DNA of 64,000 nt from Mesobacillus boroniphilus. GTDB lineage: Bacteria; Bacillota; Bacilli; Bacillales; Cytobacillaceae. Position numbers and translations under genes: made by a program. Every line of letters starts with the position of its first letter. Position 1 is the stretch's first letter. Below the pieces are notes generated by a model, which worked only from the letters and a program-made list of their open reading frames with translations, had not been told where the DNA came from and did no database searches. Below, in pieces: positions 18,157-26,090 of the stretch. The stretch is taken from NCBI RefSeq assembly GCF_018424685.1, contig NZ_QTKX01000001.1:372001-436000 (forward strand), read 5' to 3'.

Positions 18157-18188
18157 GCAGGCTGGATAACAAGCAGCCTGTTTTTTTT
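18157..18188 (+). terminator. Rho-independent terminator
   Basis: The stem CAGGCTG/CAGCCTG is followed by eight T. Confidence 0.9.
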
Positions 18189-18356
18189 CAGGGGAATTAA
18201 CAATTACCCACCTGTCGTAAACTGACACAAATTATCCTTTTAATAATGACAATAATATGAAATGTGAAGTGCGTCACTCCAACATTTTTCCGGCATCTCT
18301 TATGATATAAGTAAGCAAGACAATTGACCTGACTACTGAGGGAGGAGGTACTCAAT

Positions 18357-18656
18357 ATGGATAAAAAAGAAATTTATAAAATGCTTGAAGAAGTAGAAGA
18401 ACCACTGCTTGGAGTCGATATTGTGAACCTTGGCCTCGTATATGAAGTCTGTGTCAAGGATGATAAAGATGTCGAAATCGTTATGACTACGAGGAATGAA
18501 GATTGCATGCTTGCTGATTATATTGCCCTCTCTGCCCGTGAACATCTGGCTGGACAGATAAGTAATCTCGAGCATATTGATATTAAAATAGTCTCAGCTC
18601 CCAAATGGACAAAAGACCGCATGTCCATGTACGCAAAATATTTACTGGACCTGTAA
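18357..18656 (+). CDS. MIP18/DUF59 family metal-sulfur cluster assembly protein
   Basis: A 99-residue cytoplasmic protein of the PaaD/SufT/MIP18 fold. The opening EEPLLGVDIVNLGLVYEV is the family signature. A conserved Cys appears at NEDCMLAD, where most members have a Thr-Gly-Cys loop. The end WTKDRMS matches the usual W-S-P-E/D-RM motif. Members help Fe-S cluster delivery. AGGGAGGAGG precedes the ATG. It is monocistronic, between terminators. Confidence 0.85.
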   Translation: MDKKEIYKMLEEVEEPLLGVDIVNLGLVYEVCVKDDKDVEIVMTTRNEDCMLADYIALSAREHLAGQISNLEHIDIKIVSAPKWTKDRMSMYAKYLLDL

Positions 18657-18674
18657 CTACCTATAGAATAAAGG

Positions 18675-18706
18675 TAAAGACTGTGCCACTGCCGCAGTCT
18701 TTTTCT
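18675..18706 (+). terminator. Rho-independent terminator
   Basis: The stem AAAGACTG/CAGTCTTT is followed by TT. Confidence 0.85.
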
Positions 18707-18827
18707 AATGTATAATCGCCCAAACACGAAAAACATCCTTGGAATTTTTCCCATACCCTAATATAATCTTACGTTTAACCGAATTGTCTTTTAGAATAGA
18801 GGTTGGGGGAAACTGGAGGCAATTAGA

Positions 18828-19190
18828 ATGGTATATAAAAAAATAGCTGGAATCAGCATGTGGCAGTTGAACAGGACTTTGAAAAAGCTGGCTTTCGCAA
18901 GAATGGAATTGGAAAAACAAATGCGGAAGGAATTGATTGTGGTTCTGCTCGAGCCGAAAAAAGAAAAAGTTCTTGCGACTGCGGAAGAGAAAAAAGAATT
19001 CGAGCAAGCGGTTCAGAAATTAAGCGGTTTTGAAACATTAAAACTATGTCTGCTGGAAGATTGCAAACCAGTGTATATGGAAAAAGTGAACAATAATGGT
19101 GTATCAAGATGGCTGGAAATCCCAGTCAAGCCATTGATTACATATGAATTTCTAAATGAAAACCAAGCAAGTCAGGTAAAAATAGGATAG
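18828..19190 (+). CDS. Hypothetical protein
   Basis: A 120-residue basic, soluble protein. The N-terminal half is rich in Lys, Arg and Glu and predicted helical; the second half contains one Cys pair region (LCLLEDCKP). No family is recognised. CTGGAGG lies 9-10 bases before the ATG, and a terminator follows, both of which support a real gene. Confidence 0.7.
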   Translation: MVYKKIAGISMWQLNRTLKKLAFARMELEKQMRKELIVVLLEPKKEKVLATAEEKKEFEQAVQKLSGFETLKLCLLEDCKPVYMEKVNNNGVSRWLEIPVKPLITYEFLNENQASQVKIG

Positions 19191-19202
19191 GCCAAGCTGA
19201 GA

Positions 19203-19238
19203 AGAAGAGGACCAATTATGGTTCTCTTTTTTTTTGTG
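19203..19238 (+). terminator. Rho-independent terminator
   Basis: The stem AAGAGGACC/GGTTCTCTT (one G-U) is followed by a T run. Confidence 0.85.
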
Positions 19239-19303
19239 AGCTTTCCATTTTGTCCAGCACGTTCTTCTTTCTATATAAAGTATAAACTTTTTACACTTAG
19301 TTC

Positions 19304-19350
19304 AGTGTCTAGCTCCAGCGCTTGTAGGGGCTGATCAAGGCGTTTGCGCT
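19304..19350 (+). repeat. Dispersed repeat, short copy A
   Basis: TCTAGCTCCAGCGC joins directly to GGGGCTGATCAAGGCG and TTTGCGCT. These are the two ends of the long family members (58495-58704, 55939-56148) with the middle missing. Confidence 0.75.
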
Positions 19351-19445
19351 ATTCAGATTTGGGCTAGTATTTTTTTCGGTGTTTAATTGCACAAATGTCC
19401 CGAGCTGAATAGGATATAGGGACACAAAAAAAGGAGGTTGTTACG

Positions 19446-19544
19446 ATGTCTGAAGGATGCGGCTATGGCGGCGGTTTCGCCCTGCTTGTAGTATTGTTCA
19501 TTCTTTTAATCATAATCGGAGCGTCTTGGGGTTTCGGTTACTAA
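19446..19544 (+). CDS. YjcZ family small membrane protein (32 aa)
   Basis: A 32-residue peptide, MSEGCGYGGGFALLVVLFIL and then LIIIGASWGFGY. It has a Gly-rich head and a single membrane helix, the standard form of YjcZ-type sporulation proteins. AAGGAGG lies 8 bases before the ATG. A second family member follows 36 bases later and the two share a terminator, so they form an operon. Members are spore-associated in Bacillus; their function is unknown. Confidence 0.88.
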   Translation: MSEGCGYGGGFALLVVLFILLIIIGASWGFGY

Positions 19545-19580
19545 ACTTCAAATAAGAAGACTTCATTAGGAGGTTTTATC

Positions 19581-19712
19581 ATGTACGGATACGGCGGATG
19601 CTGTGGATATGGCGGTTACGGTGTAGGGGGAGCTGGATACGGCAGCGGTTTTGTCTTGATCGTTGTGTTGTTTATTCTCTTGATCATCGTCGGCTGCGCA
19701 TGCTATCGCTAA
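19581..19712 (+). CDS. YjcZ family small membrane protein (43 aa)
   Basis: A 43-residue peptide with a Gly/Tyr/Cys-rich head ([19 protein letters not shown]) followed by a hydrophobic helix nearly identical to that of its neighbour ([14 protein letters not shown]) and a CACYR end. AGGAGG lies 7-8 bases before the ATG. A tandem pair like this is usual in Bacillus. The head differs from the first copy mainly by added Gly-Tyr repeats. Confidence 0.88.
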   Translation: MYGYGGCCGYGGYGVGGAGYGSGFVLIVVLFILLIIVGCACYR

Positions 19713-19724
19713 TGACACCATGGA

Positions 19725-19776
19725 TAGAGGCTGTCTCAAAAGGTCATTGTATTGACCATTTGACAGCCTCTTTTTC
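19725..19776 (+). terminator. Rho-independent terminator
   Basis: AGAGGCTGTC/GACAGCCTCT, with an inner paired arm (AAAGGTCA/TGACCATTT), is followed by TTTTTC. Confidence 0.9.
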
Positions 19777-19974
19777 TGTAACTTTCAAAAACAAGCTCAA
19801 TGTATACTCGAACTAACCGATCTGACCGTTCGTATATTGGTTATTAGTTTATCCTTAAGATCACTATACTCCGTTATTAATCTCCTGAAGAAACTTCTGG
19901 TTAGTCAAATAGGACGATGAAAAAAAAAAGAATTTTTGTTATTTTTAAATAAATTGAAAATATTCCGAAAATAG

Positions 19975-20002
19975 TGATTCTTTTTTTGTGCTCGTTCGTC
20001 TA
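19975..20002 (+). promoter_or_regulatory. Candidate ECF-type autoregulatory promoter
   Basis: TGATTC (19975-19980), 16 bp and CGTCTA (19997-20002) resemble ECF promoters (TGAAAC / CGTC) just upstream of an ECF sigma gene. The -10 match is good, the -35 match partial. Confidence 0.45.
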
Positions 20003-20027
20003 ACTGTCTGTAAAAGGGGGGAGAATT

Positions 20028-20555
20028 TTGAGCGATCACTACAGCATTCATTTCCAGAAGGTATACGAGGAATACAGTGACAAGGTTTATGGCTATCTCC
20101 TGTTATTGACAGGAAAGAAGGAAGTCGCGGAGGATTTAACCCAGGAAACTTTTTTAAGAGTGTACAAGCATATCCATCAGTTCAACGGTGATTCACAAAT
20201 TTTCACATGGCTAGTAAAAATCGCACGGAATGTTGCAATCGACCACTTAAGAAGAGGAAGGCGGCTGCGTTTTTTTTCATTGGATAAGTATGTCATCGAA
20301 TCATCTCAGCCATCTCCGGTAGAGATCATTGTAAAAGGTGAGAAGACCTCACTTCTTTATAAAGGAATCAAAACACTGAAGCTAAACTACCAGGAGGTAT
20401 TGATTTTAAGGAAAATTAAAGAATTTTCGATTAAGGAAACTGCATTGATCCTTGGCTGGAGCGAAAGTAAAGTGAAGATTACCACTTCCCGGGCAATGGC
20501 TGCCTTAAAAAAAGAGTTGAAGAGAAGAGGGGAAATAATTGAAGAAATCATTTGA
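20028..20555 (+). CDS. ECF RNA polymerase sigma factor
   Basis: A 175-residue sigma-70 family protein of ECF size. Region 2 covers about residues 8-75 (VAEDLTQETFLRVYKHIHQF and FTWLVKIARNVAIDHLR) and region 4 about 112-165 (YQEVLILRKIKEFSIKETA with SESKVKITTSRA). The TTG start has GGGGGGAG 6 bases upstream. It overlaps the next gene by 17 bases, the usual sigma/anti-sigma arrangement. The regulon is unknown; a CGTC-type promoter just upstream suggests self-activation. Confidence 0.92.
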   Translation: MSDHYSIHFQKVYEEYSDKVYGYLLLLTGKKEVAEDLTQETFLRVYKHIHQFNGDSQIFTWLVKIARNVAIDHLRRGRRLRFFSLDKYVIESSQPSPVEIIVKGEKTSLLYKGIKTLKLNYQEVLILRKIKEFSIKETALILGWSESKVKITTSRAMAALKKELKRRGEIIEEII

Positions 20556-21156
20556 ACTAGAAGGTAGCTTCAGGAGACTTAGCCAAATTCCACGTTCTGA
20601 AATCCAAAAGCGAAAAACCTATAATTCAATCATCCAGACCGGAAGGCCAGAGAGGCCGATTCGCTACATATTAAGAAATTGGACAGGCAGTCTCCTAACG
20701 TTTGTGATGATATTGGTTTGTGCAGCATACCTTTTAACAGTAATCAAAAGTCCTTCCCATGAGGGGCTAGCCGCTCTCAATCCATCAGAGGTATTTGCCG
20801 AAAGTGAAATTGTCATTACGTATTTCACTAAATCTGATTCAGCGGACCACTTTAACCTTCACTCGAACTTGACAAGAAAAGGGATTTCCATCATTGATGA
20901 ACCAAGTTGGCTGGGGATTATGAATAAAACTGTCAACGGCCTAAACAATGTGAAGAATGCACCGGAGATGGAAGGTGCCTATGATCTATTGTTAATCTAT
21001 GAGGGCAGGAAACCAGATAAATGTAAGTTATGGGTTAACGATAATAATGTATATATCAAAAGATTGAAAGAACAACGGGTATATAAAGTAGAGGCAAGTA
21101 AAGCTGCCAAGGTGATCGCCATGATTGAAGATATGGAAAAACAGGTTCAATTTTGA
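20539..21156 (+). CDS. Membrane protein, probable anti-sigma factor
   Basis: A 205-residue protein with a basic cytoplasmic head (1-46), one membrane helix (about 48-68, LLTFVMILVCAAYLLTVI) and an extracytoplasmic domain. Overlap with the ECF sigma gene and this topology suggest it holds the sigma factor at the membrane. There is no zinc anti-sigma HxxxCxxC motif, so it would be an atypical member. The TTG start has GAGGGGA upstream. The terminator stem begins inside the last codons. Confidence 0.75.
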   Translation: MKKSFELEGSFRRLSQIPRSEIQKRKTYNSIIQTGRPERPIRYILRNWTGSLLTFVMILVCAAYLLTVIKSPSHEGLAALNPSEVFAESEIVITYFTKSDSADHFNLHSNLTRKGISIIDEPSWLGIMNKTVNGLNNVKNAPEMEGAYDLLLIYEGRKPDKCKLWVNDNNVYIKRLKEQRVYKVEASKAAKVIAMIEDMEKQVQF

Positions 21157-21168
21157 ACCTGTTTTTTT
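21136..21168 (+). terminator. Rho-independent terminator overlapping the stop codon
   Basis: The stem AAACAGGTTCAA/TTGAACCTGTTT is followed by TTTT; the stop codon is inside the stem. Confidence 0.9.
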
Positions 21169-21197
21169 GTAACTTTTTATACTATCTTTAAAAAAAC

Positions 21198-21371
21198 TTC
21201 AGAAATCATTTAGTCGTTGACGGGTGTGATAAGTATATGTTTGTACGTATTAAACAACTCTTTAAGGGTACGGTCCAGACGCAATGGCATTATCTGATGG
21301 GAATGTCAGTCACAGTTTTATTGCCAGCCATTTTTTTCTTCTTTTCTAAAAAACACTTTATTGTAGGCTAG
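21198..21371 (+). pseudogene. C-terminal remnant of a sugar ABC transporter permease (MalG/LacG type)
   Basis: The frame reads DKYMFVRIKQLFKGTVQTQW and then HYLMGMSVTVLLPAIFFFFS, ending KKHFIVG and a stop. This is the pattern of the last membrane helix and tail of carbohydrate ABC permeases (QW..LMA.S.....P....FF..Q..F..G). Nothing upstream encodes the rest, and a terminator precedes it. It is therefore a decayed leftover of a lost sugar transporter. The internal ATG at 21237 lacks a ribosome site. Confidence 0.7.
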
Positions 21372-21406
21372 AATATCCAATTGGTTATTAAAGGTTAATA
21401 GACACA

Positions 21407-21440
21407 GAAAAAAGGATGCCGATCTCAGCATCCTTTTTTA
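21407..21440. terminator. Bidirectional terminator
   Basis: The stem AAAAAAGGATGC/GCATCCTTTTTT lies before the convergent small secreted protein gene. Confidence 0.88.
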
Positions 21441-21447
21441 TTGTTTT

Positions 21448-21684
21448 TTAATTCATGACTGGACAGGTTGTCAACCACACGCCAGATACGCAGGTTCTAT
21501 ATCCATTATGGTATACATACTTGGTACATTGCCAGCATGTATACCCTTCTGGATTAACCCCGGTTTTATCCTGATAATCCTCGACAGGACTGGCGTTCCT
21601 ATTTTGATTTTGTGAAGAAGAGGCAATGACAGAACCAGAGAAAACGAGCAATAATACAAAAGTCAACATGAATAGTTTTTGCAT
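21448..21684 (-). CDS. Small secreted cysteine-containing protein
   Basis: A 78-residue precursor. A classical signal peptide (about 1-22, MQKLFMLTFVLLLVFSGSVIA) is followed by a polar linker and a C-terminal region with four cysteines (YTCWQC, RTC and TTC), probably two disulfides. GGGGGAT lies before the ATG. No known family. The mature part (about 55 residues) has the size of secreted signals or antimicrobial peptides, but no immunity or export gene is nearby, so the function is open. Confidence 0.75.
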   Translation of the reverse strand: MQKLFMLTFVLLLVFSGSVIASSSQNQNRNASPVEDYQDKTGVNPEGYTCWQCTKYVYHNGYRTCVSGVWLTTCPVMN

Positions 21685-21848
21685 GATTCATCCCCCTTTT
21701 TTTAAAAGAAATATCGTAATAGCAAACTTTGTAAAAATTTACTATTTATTATAAGTTACGGAATGGCCCATGGAATTAGAATAGGACAAATTGTTTATTA
21801 CGTAAAAGCCCTCTTTAGTACTAAGAGAAGTGCTCGAGTTTTCCCAAC

Positions 21849-21872
21849 AAAAAAGCCCGTTAAATTTCGGGC
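21849..21872 (-). terminator. Terminator overlapping the stop codon (minus strand)
   Basis: On the minus strand, AGCCCG/CGGGCT is followed by TTTTTTG; the stop codon of the YkvA gene lies in the loop. Confidence 0.85.
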
Positions 21873-22324
21873 TGATTCGGGCTTTGCGTATCTTTTTTGA
21901 ATGGAGATTCTTCTGTAATCGTATTGCTAGCTCCGTGATTTTCCTTCCAGTTTCGGAATCTTTCCAAGTCAACTGTGATTTGTTTTAAAACAAAACCAAT
22001 TACGGCCGCATCATCGACGATCCCCAGCCCAATGAGGAAATCTGGAACTAAATCGATGGGGGACACGAAGTAAATAATCGAAGCGATGATGGTAACAATT
22101 GATCTTGTTGGGATTTTTCGATATTCTCCCCGGCGCCAGGCACCAACTAATTCAAACAGTAGCTGAAGATTGTCCCAAATATCTCCTAGTGAACCTTTAT
22201 GATCATCCGCCTTTTTGCTGGCATCCTTCAATAAAATATCAGTTTTCTCAGGTCTTTTTATATACTCTTTTGCCTTGGTTTCAAACTTTTTATAACCTTC
22301 TTCGAGTTTCTTTGTGCCTAACAT
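21860..22324 (-). CDS. YkvA family (DUF1232) membrane protein
   Basis: A 154-residue protein. The DUF1232 core (about 72-110) reads IIASIIYFVSPIDLVPDFLI followed by GLGIVDDAAV, the family hallmark. A charged helical N-terminal part precedes it. ATG 22324 has AGGAAGG at 9 bases; a GTG 9 bases earlier is too close to that site. The function of the family is unknown. It is divergent from the trehalose operon. Confidence 0.88.
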   Translation of the reverse strand: MLGTKKLEEGYKKFETKAKEYIKRPEKTDILLKDASKKADDHKGSLGDIWDNLQLLFELVGAWRRGEYRKIPTRSIVTIIASIIYFVSPIDLVPDFLIGLGIVDDAAVIGFVLKQITVDLERFRNWKENHGASNTITEESPFKKDTQSPNQPEI

Positions 22325-22492
22325 TCCAAACACCCTTCCTGCTAAAATTCCTTATCTCTTATTTTTACCCTTGCACTTCTTTTAACAAAACATCACTAAC
22401 AACTGGTAAATTTTTATCCTAATAGACAACACTATTCAAAAGCCGGTTTGAAATCAGTGGTTTTGGGAATTTTAAAGGGTGATTAAAAACAG

Positions 22493-22550
22493 TTGACTAA
22501 TCATGTATATACAAGTAAAATGAAAACGTACACAACATGTATATACAAGT
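22493..22550 (+). promoter_or_regulatory. treP promoter with two TreR-type operators
   Basis: TTGACT (22493-22498), 17 bp and TAAAAT (22516-22521) form the promoter. The 15-mer CATGTATATACAAGT fills the spacer (22502-22516) and is repeated exactly at 22536-22550, 34 bp downstream. It resembles the TTGTATATACAA operator of TreR. Binding in the spacer and just after the start would block transcription. Confidence 0.8.
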
Positions 22551-22587
22551 GTTTCGGGTTGGAAGTTAATCTTTTTTTTATAATGAA

Positions 22588-22601
22588 TGAAAACGGTAAC
22601 A
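22588..22601 (+). promoter_or_regulatory. cre site (CcpA)
   Basis: TGAAAACGGTAACA matches TGWAANCGNTNWCA at every position, between promoter and start codon, where CcpA acts as a roadblock. Confidence 0.8.
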
Positions 22602-22615
22602 GGAGGAGAGTAATT

Positions 22616-24040
22616 ATGGATCGACAAGCAGTTGAACAAATTGTTGAAGCTGTTGGAGGTAAAGAAAACATTGCCGCTGCCACCCATTGTGTTACAAGGC
22701 TGCGTTTTGCCTTGAAGGATGAAGGTAAAGTTGATAAGGAAAAGCTGGAGAATATTGATCTTGTAAAGGGATCGTTTTCTGCAAACGGCCAATATCAGGT
22801 AGTTATTGGACAGGGTCTGGTTGATAAGGTATACGCAGAAATGGTTGCGATTACTGGAATTGGTGAAGCGTCAAAAGAAGAAATCAAGAGTGCTGCAGCG
22901 CAAAACTTGAATCCTCTTCAAAGGGCAATCAAGACGCTGGCAGATATCTTTATTCCAATCCTGCCTGCAATTGTTACTGCCGGTTTGCTCATGGGTATCA
23001 ATAATATCCTGACTGGAAAGGACATCTTCTTTGAAGGACAGGCATTGATTGATGTTTATACTGGCTGGGCAGATTTTGCCAGCATCATTAATTTAATTGC
23101 AAATACAGCCTTCGTGTTTCTGCCAGGTTTGATTGGTTGGAGTGCGGTTAATAAATTCGGCGGAAGCCCGCTTCTTGGTATTGTTCTCGGACTCATGCTT
23201 GTGCATCCGGATTTACTGAATGCATGGGGCTATGGTGCAGCCCAGCAGGAGGGTGGAATCCCTACTTGGAATTTATTCGGTTTAACAGTTGAAAAAGTTG
23301 GCTATCAAGGGCAAGTCTTACCTATATTGATTGCTTCATATGTCCTTGCAAAAATTGAAATTTTCCTGAGGAAGCGCATTCCAGATTCAATTCAATTGTT
23401 GACTGTTGCGCCAATTTCTTTGTTAGTAACAGGATTCCTTGCTTTCATCGTCATCGGGCCCATTACGTTTATGATTGGAAATGTAATTACCGATGGTGTG
23501 GTCGGGATTTTTGATGCAGCACCAGCAATTGGCGGGTTATTATATGGTGCTATGTATGCTCCACTAGTGATTACAGGTATGCATCATACTTTCCTTGCTG
23601 TCGATTTACAATTGATTGGTACAATCGGAGGCACTTTCCTTTGGCCGATGCTTGCGCTGTCAAATATCGCTCAAGGATCAGCTGCATTTGCAATGATGTT
23701 TGCAGAGAAGAACAATGAAAAACTAAAAGGTCTTTCTTTAACATCTGCGATTTCAGCATGGCTTGGTATAACTGAACCAGCGATGTTCGGAGTTAACCTA
23801 CGCTATAAGTATCCATTCATAGCAGCAATCATTGGGTCTGCTATCGGTGGGGTTATTCTTACCCTGCGTGGAGTTATGGCGACATCAATTGGTGTAGGTG
23901 GTTTGCCAGGATTTTTATCTATCTATACCGAATATTGGGGAACGTTCTTCATCGGGATGGGAATCGCGCTTGTCGTACCATTCGTACTGACATTCATTAT
24001 GGCTAAGACAAGAAAGAACAAAGAGTCTAATCGCAACTAG
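22616..24040 (+). CDS. treP: PTS trehalose-specific EIIBC component
   Basis: A 474-residue membrane permease that imports trehalose and phosphorylates it to trehalose-6-phosphate. The EIIB domain covers about 1-85 with the phosphorylated Cys25 in AATHCVTRLRF. The EIIC domain (about 105-465) has roughly ten membrane segments, including GMHHTFLAVDLQLIG and the family GITEPAMFGVNLR. There is no EIIA domain, so a glucose-type EIIA must donate the phosphate. The frame opens inside the promoter; ATG 22616 with AGGAGGAG is the start. It is followed after 32 bases by treA. Confidence 0.96.
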   Translation: MDRQAVEQIVEAVGGKENIAAATHCVTRLRFALKDEGKVDKEKLENIDLVKGSFSANGQYQVVIGQGLVDKVYAEMVAITGIGEASKEEIKSAAAQNLNPLQRAIKTLADIFIPILPAIVTAGLLMGINNILTGKDIFFEGQALIDVYTGWADFASIINLIANTAFVFLPGLIGWSAVNKFGGSPLLGIVLGLMLVHPDLLNAWGYGAAQQEGGIPTWNLFGLTVEKVGYQGQVLPILIASYVLAKIEIFLRKRIPDSIQLLTVAPISLLVTGFLAFIVIGPITFMIGNVITDGVVGIFDAAPAIGGLLYGAMYAPLVITGMHHTFLAVDLQLIGTIGGTFLWPMLALSNIAQGSAAFAMMFAEKNNEKLKGLSLTSAISAWLGITEPAMFGVNLRYKYPFIAAIIGSAIGGVILTLRGVMATSIGVGGLPGFLSIYTEYWGTFFIGMGIALVVPFVLTFIMAKTRKNKESNRN

Positions 24041-24072
24041 AGAGTAAATCCTGATGGAGGTGGATGTTTTAT

Positions 24073-25758
24073 ATGACTGAACCATGGTGGAAAAAGTCGG
24101 TTGTCTATCAAATCTATCCAAAGAGTTTTTATGATACAACTGGCAATGGAACAGGCGACCTACCAGGGATTATCGCCAAGCTTGATTATTTGAAAGAGCT
24201 GGGAGTGGACGTAATATGGCTAACGCCTGTTTATGATTCACCGCAGCGAGATAATGGGTACGATATTAGAGATTATTATCATATTTATGAAGAGTACGGC
24301 ACGATGGAAGACTTCGATTGTCTGCTTGAGGAATCACATTCACGCGGTATCAAGATTATCATGGATTTAGTTGTGAACCACTCATCAATTGAGCATGAGT
24401 GGTTCCAGGATGCCCTGAAATCAAAGGATAGTCGTTACCGAAACTATTATATTTGGAAAGATCCTAAGGAAGACGGAAGTGCTCCGACTAATTGGGAATC
24501 CAAATTCGGCGGGAATGCATGGAAGTATGATGAGGCTACAGGACAATACTACCTTCATTTGTTCGATGTGACCCAGGCCGATTTAAACTGGGAAAATGAA
24601 CAGCTCCGCAATGATGTATATGAGATGATGCATTATTGGTTCAAGAAAGGTATTGATGGCTTCAGGCTTGATGTCATCAACTTGATTTCAAAGGATCAGG
24701 ACTTCCCTGATGACGATGGAACTGTACCACCTGGTGACGGTCGCAAGTTTTACACGGATGGGCCTAAAATCCATGAGTATTTGCAGGAGATGAATCGTAA
24801 AGTCCTTTCTAAATATGACAGCATGACGGTTGGTGAGATGTCTTCAACTACCATTGAAAACTGCATCAAATACTCGAATCCAGAGCGGGACGAATTAAGC
24901 ATGACATTTAACTTCCATCATTTAAAGGTCGATTATGAAAATGGTGACAAGTGGACTCTTGCAGATTTTGATTTCCTTGCCCTTAAACGAATATTATCTT
25001 TATGGCAGGTTGAAATGCATAAGGGCGGGGGATGGAACGCTTTGTTCTGGTGCAATCATGACCAGCCGAGGGTCGTTTCACGATATGGAAATGATGGTGA
25101 GTACCACCGGGAATCGGCGAAAATGCTGGGTACTGCAGTCCACATGATGCAGGGGACACCTTATATTTATCAGGGCGAAGAAATCGGTATGACCAATCCT
25201 TATTTTGAAAGAATCGAGGATTATCGCGATGTTGAATCCTTGAATATCTATAAAATCAAAATGGAAGAAGGCATGTCTGAGGAGGAAATCCTGAAGATTC
25301 TACAGAGCAAGTCACGTGATAACTCCAGAACGCCTGTCCAGTGGAATGCAGAAAAGCATGCAGGATTTACAAGCGGGACTCCATGGATTAATGTTGCGAG
25401 GAATTATCAGACTGTAAATGTTGAAAATGCACTCGCTGATGAAAACTCAGTTTTCTATCATTATAAAAAGCTCATTCAACTGAGGAAACAGTATGACATT
25501 ATTACCTATGGCGATTACCAGCTAATCCTTGAAGAACATCCTGACTTATTTACATATATTAGGAATGGGCAGGATGAAAAGCTGCTTGTCGTAAATAATT
25601 TTTATGGGAAAAACACTGTGTTTGAATTGCCTGAGTCTGTTCAGCTTCAGGACTATAAGGCTGAAATCCTGCTTTCCAATTATGAAGATGCTGCTGCAGA
25701 TGTATCGAGGATCACTCTGCGCCCTTATGAATCGATTGTCTATCATTTAACTAAATAA
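24073..25758 (+). CDS. treA: Alpha,alpha-phosphotrehalase
   Basis: A 561-residue GH13 enzyme that splits trehalose-6-phosphate into glucose and glucose-6-phosphate. Motifs: VVYQIYPKSF, DLVVNHSS, GFRLDVINLI (nucleophile Asp), VGEMSS (acid/base Glu) and WCNHDQPR. Length equals B. subtilis TreA. ATG 24073 agrees with the family; an ATG at 24064 is only 3 bases from GGAGG. It forms an operon with treP. In B. subtilis treR follows treA; here a terminator and a repeat follow instead. Confidence 0.95.
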   Translation: MTEPWWKKSVVYQIYPKSFYDTTGNGTGDLPGIIAKLDYLKELGVDVIWLTPVYDSPQRDNGYDIRDYYHIYEEYGTMEDFDCLLEESHSRGIKIIMDLVVNHSSIEHEWFQDALKSKDSRYRNYYIWKDPKEDGSAPTNWESKFGGNAWKYDEATGQYYLHLFDVTQADLNWENEQLRNDVYEMMHYWFKKGIDGFRLDVINLISKDQDFPDDDGTVPPGDGRKFYTDGPKIHEYLQEMNRKVLSKYDSMTVGEMSSTTIENCIKYSNPERDELSMTFNFHHLKVDYENGDKWTLADFDFLALKRILSLWQVEMHKGGGWNALFWCNHDQPRVVSRYGNDGEYHRESAKMLGTAVHMMQGTPYIYQGEEIGMTNPYFERIEDYRDVESLNIYKIKMEEGMSEEEILKILQSKSRDNSRTPVQWNAEKHAGFTSGTPWINVARNYQTVNVENALADENSVFYHYKKLIQLRKQYDIITYGDYQLILEEHPDLFTYIRNGQDEKLLVVNNFYGKNTVFELPESVQLQDYKAEILLSNYEDAAADVSRITLRPYESIVYHLTK

Positions 25759-25765
25759 ATCGTTG

Positions 25766-25798
25766 GTGGAGGCCAGAGAGCCTCCACTTTTTTTGAAG
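25766..25798 (+). terminator. Rho-independent terminator
   Basis: The stem GTGGAGGC/GCCTCCAC is followed by seven T; it ends the tre operon. Confidence 0.92.
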
Positions 25799-25813
25799 GA
25801 TTTGGAAATTGAA

Positions 25814-25988
25814 GAGATTAAGGGTGATGCCGTAGAGATTATCTTCAAATCCGTAGAGATTAAGAGTGAATTCATAGAGATTAACTGTAATTTCATTGAA
25901 ATTAACACCAAATTTATAGAGATTAACAAAGGTTACATAGCGATTTAGGTACAAAACGTTCATGATTTCATCGGTTTCGTAGAGATCA
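25814..25988. repeat. 21-bp tandem repeat array
   Basis: The core GAGATTA (or close variants) starts at 25814, 25835, 25856, 25877, 25898, 25919 and 25940, exactly 21 bp apart. A degraded unit falls at 25961 and another at 25982, in phase. The unit reads roughly as tAGAGATTAAnnnnnAATT. As the period is 7 codons, all six frames show heptad-like peptide repeats, but none has a good start site. Confidence 0.85.
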
Positions 25989-26090
25989 ACTTGCTCCTTA
26001 ACTTTTACCAGTGTGCTACTGCATGTTTGATGGCCTTTTCGTGGTGGAAAAAGTAAATATACTAATCCAAAACGAAATGAGGTCTTCAAA

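Noticed and set aside
19598..19816. 72-codon plus frame
   Set aside because: An out-of-frame shadow of the second YjcZ gene and its terminator.
25814..25988. CRISPR array
   Set aside because: Units are contiguous 21-bp tandem repeats without unique spacers, and no cas genes are present.
25751..26089. 112-codon minus-strand frame with NLYEFT-like heptads
   Set aside because: It is the translation of the 21-bp DNA repeat and the terminator region; other frames show equal heptads, and there is no ribosome site.
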